From Struthidea cinerea (taxonomy: Eukaryota; Chordata; Aves; Passeriformes; Corcoracidae): a stretch of DNA of 64,000 nt. Of the stretch, positions 36,844-46,672 are shown piece by piece. The stretch spans positions 736,647 through 800,646 of the forward strand of contig VZTI01002747.1 in the NCBI GenBank assembly GCA_013397865.1. Reading direction: 5' to 3'. Within the stretch, counting starts at the first letter, position 1; each line of letters opens with the position of its first letter. The translations under genes were made by a program, and so were the position numbers. The notes under the pieces are model-generated. The model was not told where the DNA came from. It made no database searches and worked only from the letters and a program-made list of their open reading frames with translations.

Positions 36844-38311
36844 CAAACATAAAAACCTGCTAAACCTTCCCCAAGCATTTTCTGAACCTTTGACTGTTTT
36901 CACAGCACTGGCTAGCAGTTCATTAGCTCTACACTCTGTAACTACTGATAGTCAATACTAGTAAGAGTTAAGAGTGCACATATTGGAAGTCATTATAGAG
37001 GAGCAATCATGATGGGTATTGACTGCTGTGACCCTAAGATGCTTTACCTCTGGAAAATGGCATCTGAAGACTTGCTGCCATGGCTGGTTGTCTCATGTCT
37101 CCAAAATTGACCTACCAGGGATACCTAGGCACAGGCTTCACAAAGCAGAGTTATTTCAGTAAAAAATAGAGGTATGTTTAATGTCAGCTCTTTCTCAAGT
37201 ACCCTTATAATCCTCATTCTGTAGTCACCAGCCAATTTTGCTCTCAGTAATCTGTATATACTTTTCATTTAAAGTATTGGAGCTTGTAAAAGTTCCCACT
37301 ATAATTTTCCGAAATGTAATTCAAAAGTTGTCCTTCTTCACAGAAAGGAAAGGGATGAGGAAAGAAAATAAAATCAATCTCATGAATTACTTACTTTGCT
37401 CAGTCTCACACTTTCTTTCTCTCTCAGCTGGAATCTTATAATGTGAAGAGATGAACAACTAATCTTTCAGATACACAAGTCCATCTTCATATTTGATCCC
37501 TCTTCTTCTAAGCTCCTCTTTTATCTGCTGATTTAAGAACCACAGCCAAGGACTTTAAAGACTTTTTTTCAGTGGGAGAAAAGTTGTGGTGATGGCTGGT
37601 TTTGCTCATGACTTCATCATTCATTCTTCTGTTGAAGTCAAAAGAAACATGTGAAATTATACAACCACCAGCTACAGTAATGACCAGTTAACCTCACCTG
37701 GTACCAGGCCTTAACAGTCTCTGCATCCTGCTTCAAAATATTGTCAGTGAGAGCATCCTCACTCCCATCCTCACCACCTCCTTGAAATAGCATACAATCT
37801 GTTCTGTCACTCACAGACCAAGCAAATTAAAGAAAACAAAAGCAAGAAAACCCTACCACATGTATAGTACAGGCTAGAGAATACTCTCACTGAAGAATCA
37901 GTGGAATTTAGAGAAACCATCTAGCCTCCAGTTGTTCAAGAGTTTTGTTTTCTGGGAAATGCAATAGATTTCTTCCACTGCCACCACTACCTTAGCCAAT
38001 TTAAAACACAAATCATGGTCTGCCTTTAGTAAGAACAAGACTAATGATCAGATTTCCTCCCTAAACAATTGATTCCACAACTACCTTATCTGCCAATACA
38101 GACTGATCTACAGCATGGCAAGTTATAAATGAAACACTAAACGCAACCGAATTTTGTTATTCACATAAAATACACAGATAACATTAGTACCTTCTGGACT
38201 CCCTCAAATTACTATGAGAAGATTCAATAATCACTACTTCTACATCAAACTGCATCTCAAATACACCTACAGCAGTATCCTAGTATTAGGCACTCTGCTC
38301 AACATAAGACA

Positions 38312-38359
38312 GAAAACATGCAAACTACTATACATGAAAAACATGCAAACCATCACATA
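38312..38359. repeat. Imperfect ~24-bp tandem duplication
   Basis: Two adjacent units share GAAAA(A)CATGCAAAC followed by a similar CATAC-type end. They form a small local duplication within the A/C-rich block. Confidence 0.6.
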
Positions 38360-39579
38360 CAACATTATAAAAGCAGATGCTTCTTGAAACACCCCAAGAA
38401 AGCTATAAGATACAGAAAGCCCTCAGACACCACTAACATTCATTGTGTATCATTCTCTCACAATGCCCTGCTCAGCAATCTCAGACCCTTAACTAAATAA
38501 ATACACCACTCTAGAGAAATCCATCAAGTCTTCCCTGAGTCCTCTAAACCTCTCAATTCTGACTCTGAGGGAAACTCATAAAACCCAGATGATTCTGAGA
38601 GTTAAAACATAAACTCCAAAGGATGCTAAGCAGCACAACAGAGAACATTAGGATTCTGATGCTTTATAATTCTCACACATCCCTAACAAAAAGCTCCATA
38701 TTCATCTCTATCTCCCCACCTGAAAGGACTTAATGACTTTACTGTGTCTTCTCTGGATAACATCCTTTTTTCCTTCCTTCACCCTACTCCACAGGTGTCC
38801 ACTATTTTTTCTTTCAAATGATGCAGGTCAGTAAACAGGTTAAACTCATAACAATTTACAGTTGTTCTTCAAGACCTCTCCTACTATTACAGATTTTAAG
38901 AGGCTCACATGGTCAAAAGGAGGCATCTTTTCCAATTATTGCAATAATTCTAGGATATTACCATCTCCTTACAAAATCTGTAAGGCTTTTATTCTTACAA
39001 AATCATAGTTACAATGCTATGAGTGTATTAAAGCACTTGTTGTTAGCACAAAGACTTTTAAGTGCTCATGTTAACGGAGATAAATAAAACAAACCATGTA
39101 GGGCTTCAAGAAACCTGATTACAATGTTCTTTTGTCTACAGCATAAAAATTATTCCATGCTACACATAAAATTAAGATAATTATCTACTAGTTTAATTTA
39201 AGGAAAAGCATGCATGCCTCTTACTGCGGTAACAAAAGCAATTACTTTTGTGGTAAGTTAAATATTAGATTTGGAACGTTTTCAAACTAAGCATAATAAT
39301 GTTTTAACAGCAGTTTACACTATAAAAAATTCAAGCAGTGTCCTTTTATGCATCTGCAAATTTAATTTTAAACGTGCTAAAACTTTATGGGTACAGCAGT
39401 ATAAAAATTATGTTAACCAGCATTTAACAAGCACAGGAAGTATACTAAGAGTTATGCAATTATTAGCTATAATTTACATATGCATGTAAATTACACAGTG
39501 TAGAGGTATAAAAGCAATCCTTATAGTGGTTCAGTTAGAGGGAGAACTGCTTTTTTGAAATGTGATCTTTTACTGGTTT

Positions 39580-39632
39580 CCATACTTGCTGTCATTAAGC
39601 CAACAAGCCAAGCTCTTATTAAGCAAGTATGG
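39580..39632. repeat. Inverted repeat, 11-bp arms
   Basis: CCATACTTGCT at 39580-39590 is perfectly complementary to AGCAAGTATGG at 39622-39632, with a 31-base spacer. Pairing does not extend convincingly into the spacer. Confidence 0.8.
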
Positions 39633-40479
39633 TAACAAACTACTGAGATTAGCTTGTTAATAATGTTTGTAGTTTTGCATAGGAATATTAAACTCACACT
39701 GTATTTATTTTATTATACAAGCAAGCAATGTATCTTACACATTAATAATTTTCATTTGATTGTGTAAAAGGACAGAACGAATTAAAATACAAGCTTACTA
39801 AACCATCTGGTTTTCATGTAAGGGATCTCTACCACATGAGTTTCAAGTTGTTTGGGTTTTCCTATTACAAATTTACAGAACAGATGCAAAGTAATTTCCA
39901 ATTATAATACCTGTTTAAGCCCTAAATCCATTTAAGTTTGCACAGAAGAGGCATATGTTATATATTGTCACTTCTTGAAGCATCAGAAGTGCAACAGAGA
40001 CTCACAGCTGAAAAGGGCAGCTAAGTTTTCATCCTCCTCCAACAATTCCCTACTTGCTCTCTTTAAATTACACCCAGCATACCCAGCACAGTACCTCACA
40101 CAGCCCTTTTCTTCCCTGTAAGTAAGCAGCAGCTGTTTTGCATATGTCAAAAGAGTTTCTTGACAGAGATTACAATACCAGGATCCATCAAAGGCTGTGG
40201 TAACACGGATCCTGAAGTTCCAAATAATTTCACAGAATATAAAAATATTTATCTGAAATGCTGCTTTTAACTATTAGAGGTACACTGAATAATTAAATCC
40301 AGCAACATTTAGTTCTTAGTCACAATATATTTACTGAGTAAAAAAAAAAATTTGCTTTTCCAAAAGAAACATTTTTTCAACAGCACTGTTTTAAAATTGC
40401 CATGAAAAAAACGGCTGATTTCCCTAAGACTTCCTAACCATATTTTATACATTACTGAAGACTACTATTTAGATAACAG

Positions 40480-40566
40480 ATTTTTTTTTTTTAATTTGAA
40501 TGAGGGTCCATACAATTTGAATGTGGCTTTTTTTTTTAGGTGGTCTAGAAATTAAAAAAAAAAAAA
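40480..40566. repeat. T-run and A-run low-complexity cluster
   Basis: T runs at about 40481-40493 and 40528-40537 and a 13-A run at 40554-40566 lie close together in AT-rich sequence. Confidence 0.7.
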
Positions 40567-43390
40567 TAATTAATTTTATTAGTTACATATGGCATTACCA
40601 CATTATGAGATAATACGTAGTTTTAAAAAAAGCTCTACAATGCTTTTCTAAGTGTGTGGATTAAAAAAGCAATTTTTCTCAGTAAATGAAATATTTAAAT
40701 ACAAAATCTATGCAGTTTTCGACAGGAATGAAAGCAAGATAATATATCAGTCTTAAGTGTATTTTCTTCATCATCTGGAAATACACCAAGTGAAAGGATT
40801 AGATATTTTCAATTACTTCAAATTTTCAATTACTTTTGTTTTAAAGACAAAAACTGTTGTAATTTCTCATTTCTCGGTCACTTCCTGTAGCTATTTTAAC
40901 ACAAATGTATCTAAACCAAGCTATACCTAAAATAAAATCCCTTATGTTAAAAATATTGTATTTAAAATATTATAAAACATTTTAAGACTTCTTTTTTATT
41001 TATGTTACATTTATTAGGAAAATATTCTTATTTCTAATAGGGAAACAAAGTAAAAACAAGTTTTGAAGAAACTATAGGACAATTTCTTTAAGTGTTAGTA
41101 ATATTCAGAAAATTTTTTTCATAGTATTTAACATGATCACCTCTTTCAAGTAACTCCTGGATAAAGCAAGAGAAAGAAAACGAAGAAACTATCATTTGAA
41201 AGGTTCTTCAGACAGAACTTAGTTTTCTTGAACCAAGAGGACAAAAGGATCTCTTTTGCTCTAATCAGTGGCAGCACTAACCTTTTCTAGCTACTGGGGA
41301 TCTCAACAGTGTGCATAATTTAAAGTATTTTACCTGTGACTTTCTGACTCTAAATGTAATTTAAAGAGAACATTCAGCAAATTAAAAAGGAAATTCATTT
41401 TCAGGAATATAGTTCAAAGAGCACTACCTACTGCATCAGCAATTTGGACAATAGGAAGTGAGCATTTGTGGACACAATTAACAATATCCTTGATACACCT
41501 GGAAGCAATAAACCAATTCTACAGCTTGTATCAATCAGTACAGCTCCATTAATTTCAGTGATAATAGGCTGATTTGCATGACCTGACAATCTGACACAAA
41601 TCTGTTATGAGTTTTTCAAGCTTTAGTTTTTGACATCTCTCAGAAGAGATGACATGGGAGTTGACCCCAACATAGCATTTGTAATGGTAAATGTTCATTA
41701 TAAGTATACAGATCTGAAAAATTGGTTCAAGTACTAAGGTTCTAAAATCTACAGATGAAAGGTAGTACAGTAATTACTTCTAAGAACATCAAAATGGAAC
41801 AATGTAAAAAAAATGCATTTTTTTAAACTAACAGCAATTTTTATGTATGTAATTTCGTGTTTCGTTGTGTACTCAGAGAGAGAAAAATTTCAAGTAAGAA
41901 CATGGGAGACCAGGCACCTCAATAATTTTAAATACAATATTTAAACATTTCTGAGGTTCACAAAGCCCTGCAGGCTCTCAGAATCTCAGCTGACTCAGTG
42001 CCTAAAATTATGTTGCTAAAGTTTGCTGACGAAAAGAAACCTTCACCTCAGCATACCCTGTGGCAGCACAGTCACGGCGTGGTCCTGGGTGACAAATTTC
42101 CCCTGGCAGGGGAAAGGTGAGCTGAAGCACCCCCAGGGCAGGGGCCACTACTGAAAAAGAAAAGCTGTACTACTTCACTCCCTCTTTACACATCTTTCTT
42201 CCATTTTTGAAGGTGGACTTTTAAAAAAAAAATCTAAGGCTGAATTTCAGGATCTTGAGAAGGCCCAGACACTGCCTTGCTGTTTTAGACGAGATACCTA
42301 AATTCCCAGGAAATAAAGGCTTATGCCATTACTGACCAATTTAAATTCATGCCCTACCTACCATGCCAGAATTTCATATCTCAATCCTGGCCCCTCTTCA
42401 CATGCACTGTATATGAAAGTGGCAAAATTAATTTCACTTAGCAAAGGTTATAATTTAAATGCACATTATAAGGCTTCGGTCATTGTCCGAACCTAAGTCT
42501 TGCAAAGGTCTCAACACATACTTGAACTTTATAGAATATATTCTATTCTCTTTTTTTTAATTGACACACTACCCATGCCTTTTAAAAAAATATATCTGAA
42601 ATATTCTATTGAAATAGAGTTTAATCACAATGCACATTTATATGCCTTACAATGCTGACTAGATTATTAACTTAAAATATTAATCAGAAAGCAATACCTC
42701 GTAGTTTTTCTGACATGCCTGGAGTCCCAGATTGAGACTCCTACTCAAGCAGGAAAATTGCTGAAGCATTTACATGTCTCAAAAGTAATTCAAAACTCAA
42801 GGCCTTGAGGACAAGGCAAATTCTTCCCAACCCCCAGCCCATCCCTAAAATGCCAAGCAAACAAAAAGCCCAAATAAAACTACAAGCAGTATTGCATGTA
42901 TCTATGACCTGTGACTTGAATCGATACAGATAAATTAGAAGTACCTTGCTTCTTGGATCAGGTAACGGTTCGATTTTGGACAGAATTAATGTGTGTGTGT
43001 GAGGGCCACTTGTATACAATACTGAATGGCCAGAACAAGATATATAGCTTGGGAAGTGATGTGTGTAACTGTTTATCATTAAACAGTGGAGAAATTATTG
43101 CAACAAATTCCCACGTAACTGTCTCATATGCAACTTCAACATGCCTTTCAACATGTTTTATTTCTATATTTATCCAAGATGAACTCTCTACAATGAAATA
43201 AAATGATGAGCAAAAATGCAGCCACTGATTCTGCCTTACAGATTCAGAGGTGTTTCAAGTGGTAGTGCAGGCTATATCTCAACTAGATAGCAGAACAAAG
43301 CTTAGAAATTACCCAGTTATATATGTTACAAGCATTGAAATAGAGATTATTATTAAAGGAAGCCAGCAGGTACAAAATTCCTTAATTTCC

Positions 43391-43395
43391 TATGG
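43391..43395. repeat. Target-site duplication, left copy (TATGG)
   Basis: TATGG directly precedes the LTR start TGTCC and recurs exactly at 44082-44086. Confidence 0.85.
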
Positions 43396-43713
43396 TGTCC
43401 CAGTTTGAGACTAATTCGGAGGAACGTCCGAAATGAAAGTCCTCTGACAGAAGGCAGGTTAAGCCACCCATACCCCAGCAGGTGTGGAAAGAATTTTTCC
43501 TCAGAGGAAAGTGAAAAAACCCCTATTTATTTAACAAGTGAAGTGCACACAGGCACGGGGGAAAAAAAGAATAATGCTAAATAATAAAACCTCTCTCTGT
43601 GGAGAGAACCTGGGTAGATTTCAGAGTCCTTTGTGGGTGTGGCTCTCTGCAGAGCTGGGGTTCAGCATGGGCCCCTCTGGGCCATGGTGTAGGGTCTCCT
43701 GATGATGTTCTGG

Positions 43714-43742
43714 TGTTGCTGAACANTCTGTTGTTGCTGAAC
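43714..43742. repeat. Short tandem repeat around an ambiguous base
   Basis: TGTTGCTGAACA occurs at about 43714-43725 and again at about 43732-43743, with an N at 43726 between the copies. The ambiguous call sits exactly where a slippage or collapse of this small repeat would be expected. Confidence 0.6.
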
Positions 43743-44045
43743 AGTCCAGAAGAGAAGAAGAAGCCAAAGTCCCAAGGGAAAAAAAACTTTCTTGCCTCAG
43801 CTAGGAGACTAGCATAAAAGCAAAGGAGTTTAACTCCCCGTTTCTCTCCTGAGAAAAGGAGTCGAGAGCTCGGAAAAGCAGGAAAGTGCTTTCCTCCACT
43901 CCCCAGCAGCAGGAATGCAGGGGAGTGTGTATCTGTGTCCTTGAACTCAAAACCACTCGGGTTTTTTTCCTCCCTTTCTCTCGGACCCAGCTTAAAGACA
44001 CACTAAGACACAGGATTCATGTCAGGCATAGGGCAGACGATAGGG

Positions 44046-44071
44046 AATACACTATCATACAGTGTATGATA
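44046..44071. repeat. Two overlapping palindromes at the LTR edge
   Basis: TATCATAC (44053-44060), AGT, GTATGATA (44064-44071) is a perfect hairpin. ATACACT (44046-44052) and AGTGTAT (44061-44067) form a second, mutually exclusive stem. Both lie within 40 bp of the LTR terminus. Confidence 0.8.
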
Positions 44072-44081
44072 CCCCAGGACA

Positions 44082-44086
44082 TATGG
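44082..44086. repeat. Target-site duplication, right copy (TATGG)
   Basis: This is an exact copy of 43391-43395, directly after the LTR end GGACA. Confidence 0.85.
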
Positions 44087-46085
44087 CAATAAGGCACATT
44101 TTATTTTCAGTCTCTGTTTTAAACAACAGAAACCCTTACATTTTCTTCTAATTTGATGTACAGAATTTGTTTCATATCCGGCTTATGAGGCAGCACAAAT
44201 CCAGCCAAAATTATAACCCAGGTGACATTTTAAACAGAATCACAGGAAGGATTTGGTGTGTTAGTCAGAAATAGAACTCTAAAACATACTGATTCACATC
44301 TAGGCTCCCGTAAGTGTTTAGCTATGACTTATTTAATTTTCTCTGATTTCCATTTCATTATGCTCAACAGATAATGAACAGAGTGCATTTACAGAAGGAC
44401 TAATGTACTGGTTCTATCTGCAATCTTTCATCCTCGCACCTTTCAGGGTATGCAGTAAGCCCTTAAAACAAAACAGCCTTCATTATCACTCCTTACTGGC
44501 AAGCAAAGCAGCTGAAGAAGATAAAAGATATTATCATGGCAGGAGCAATAGTAAACAACTATCATCCCCTCATAAGTTCTCTTGAGTCCAAGTTCCTATT
44601 TCTTTCCTTCCTCATTATGTGTAAGAAGTTCTCTTGAATGAACATGCACTGGCTGCAAAATTAGCCTGACTGACTATTTGAAATTTTCTTTGATGAACCT
44701 GATTGCTGTTTTAATTGTTAGAAGCATATTTGAAGTACAGTTTATTTTGAATCCATCATCATTTCTTGTTCACCACAATGAGTTTCTGGAAAAAAATAGT
44801 ATCAGGTAATGCAAATTTAAAACTGGATATAATAATATTCTTTAGTTGTGGAGAATTTTGTGAACAAATACTCAAAACTTTCATGGTCAGAATATTCCCC
44901 AAATATGTAGAGATGATACAGAAAATATCCTCAAACTGGCACATATAACATGGCATATTCTTTGGAAGTTTACACTTTAATGCTATCAATAAACAAAAAT
45001 ATTTAGAGAATCTGTTTGCATGTAACATTACTATATACATATAAATGCGTACCCTTTCTTAAAAAAAATAATACAAACTTCATCACAATAGAAATGTTTA
45101 CACTATACTTACTCTGGCTTCATGGATGTTTTGTAAACAACAATTTCTAAACCCCACGGGGATTTACCTCAACTGACCTTAAGCATTTGAAGTCGACACA
45201 TGGTTTATGCTAGAGATCTGAATCCCCTCTTCAGTCAGCAAAGAAAAAGAGAAGTAACTTTGAAATTATTCATGAAGCTTTACTTCACAGTCTTAGAGGG
45301 TGGTGAACTAAGCCCTGAAGATAGTATTTACTCCCTGTTGAGTAATACAGGAGCCACGATGACACTTCTACATGTCTAGAGCAACTTACAATGGATCTCA
45401 TCTTTTATGATCGGAATATCAATGCCTCTAATACATCAGCTAAGACAAACTTCTCATTATTTGAATACTGATTGTCACTGGCAAGACTTGCTCTAAAAAG
45501 ACTTGGTAAATAAGATAACATAGAATGAATTAACTTGTGCTCCTTATGAAACACGCAATTTACATTGTAAGAAATACGTTTATGTCTTTATTTCTTTCAG
45601 ACCATACTTTCAGGATCTTTGCTATCTGCATCTCTTCTTCATTATGTTATTGCACAAATGTGAAACTCCATTTATAAAGGAGTGGGTGCCTACCATCAGA
45701 GATTGCAATTGCCACCTTCCATTTGAATAGAGATATTATTCCTCTCTGCAATGGGAAAAAAGTATTTGTGGCAAAGAGTTCTATGAACTGAACAGGAGTC
45801 AGCACTGCAATATTGCTTTTAAAAAGAAATAAGTACGATCCCTTAACAGGGATGTTTTGGGACACGCTGGGAAAAAACAAAATCCTGGGATCTAATTGCC
45901 TACCGAAGTGACAGACATCATAAATAAAAGGGTAAACCAGCTGAAATGTCAAGGAAGATATTCACAATCAAAGCAAGAAGTGAAGAAACCTCTCCAAAAT
46001 GTACTACACAGTAACATTCTTGTTAGACATTGTGTCATGCTTGTTAGAATGAAGGTGCCATTCTCATTTAAACTCTGGAAAGTAG
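44087..46085. other. 2 kb of unique DNA
   Basis: No gene or transposon is recognised. A 12-bp direct repeat AAGTTCTCTTGA occurs at 44574-44585 and 44627-44638. Confidence 0.45.
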
Positions 46086-46130
46086 TTTATGGTCCCTTCC
46101 AACAGCCAAATCATTCAATAATTCTATAAT
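46086..46130 (+). mobile_element. Degraded CR1 3' terminus
   Basis: A TATGGTCCCTTCCAACAG step followed by CCAAATCATTC and ATTCTATAATG is the layout of a CR1 3' end (GGTCCCTTCCAACCCAAACC, then ATTCTATG octamers) with several substitutions. The element upstream is too diverged to follow, so the left edge is arbitrary. Confidence 0.55.
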
Positions 46131-46219
46131 GCATTAAGCATTTTTTCTACTGTATTCAGTACTAGTAAGTACTATTCTTAGGTAAAATATTCTGTCTTAT
46201 TTAGGACACTAATATTATG

Positions 46220-46672
46220 AAAAATTTGATAAACTGCAGAGGATCCAGAAGACCAGAGAAGAGCAGCAAGTACAATCGGTGGTCTGTAAATAAAAAATAT
46301 TTTTTATAAAAAAATATAAAGGTCTCTAGGAAAACTATAGTTAGTAGATTTTGTATAATAAAAAAAGATGATTGAAGTAAAGAGTTAAACTCTTGAAGTC
46401 TCCAAAAAACCACAAAGGAACTGTAAAGAGGAAGGCAATAAACAGTTCTTTGTTTCTGCTGTAGACAGGATTAAAGGCAATGGGCTGAAATGGCACCAGT
46501 GTACAATTAGACAAGAAAATGAGAAAAAAAAAAACATATTTGTAGCAGTAAGTAAGGTTTGAAACAGCATGCCTAGGTAACTAAGGGATCATCAAAACCG
46601 TGAATTTTTCAAAGCAATTTAAAACAGTAGTTTAAAAACCAGCAGAAACATTTGCCAGGTCAGATGACCTTG
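46220..46672 (+). mobile_element. Ancient CR1 LINE relic, ORF2 C-terminal region
   Basis: This diverged CR1 copy lies on the + strand. Collinear matches to old sauropsid CR1 are visible. ACCAGAGAAGAGCAGCAAG at 46250-46268 corresponds to the QRRAT region. A GAGGAAGGCAATAAACAGTTC step with TGTAGACAGGATTAAAGGCA and ATGGGCTGAAATGGCA (about 46430-46500) follows. CCTAGGTAACTAAGGGATC (about 46571-46590) and a final GCCAGGTCAGATGA (about 46653-46666) complete the series. Stops and indels are frequent, so the copy is far older than the CR1 copies with intact octamers. Local A runs are insertions. Confidence 0.72.

Larger units (their letters stand above)
36844..43390. other. 6.5 kb of unique DNA with compositional patches
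   Basis: No gene or transposon is recognised with confidence. A strand-asymmetric A/C-rich block runs from about 37650 to 38780. A small direct repeat lies at 38312-38359, an 11-bp inverted repeat at 39580-39632, T and A runs at 40480-40566, and a GC-richer patch at about 41940-42300. ORFs of up to 112 codons lack recognisable domains. Confidence 0.45.
43396..44081 (-). mobile_element. Solo ERV LTR, 686 bp, with 5-bp target-site duplication
   Basis: This is a complete LTR with inverted ends TGTCC...GGACA and perfect 5-bp flanking duplications (TATGG). It contrasts with its AT-rich flanks by higher GC. Minus orientation is favoured: on that strand a TATA-like TTTTATTATT (complement 43580-43589) precedes an AATAAA (complement TTTATT at 43526-43531), leaving a U5 of about 130 bp. 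On the + strand an AATAAA at 43583 would leave an implausible 490-bp U5. A 5-bp duplication fits ERVL-like or some ERV1-like integrases better than the usual 6 bp of ERVK. The segment contains the one ambiguous base seen in the window (43726). ORFs across it (43599-43817 and 43801-44001) are by-products. Confidence 0.87.

Noticed and set aside
38300..38360. Considered as a CRISPR-like or satellite array
   Set aside because: There are only two imperfect units with no regular spacers, and the genome is vertebrate.
38200..38400. Possible mitochondrial insertion, with an open frame under the vertebrate mitochondrial code
   Set aside because: The A/C skew is suggestive, but the translated frame did not resemble any mitochondrial protein I know. 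It is kept only as a hypothesis for the wider block.
42741..43079. 112-codon ORF on the minus strand
   Set aside because: No recognisable family. It overlaps an 82-codon ORF on the other strand in the same unremarkable sequence.
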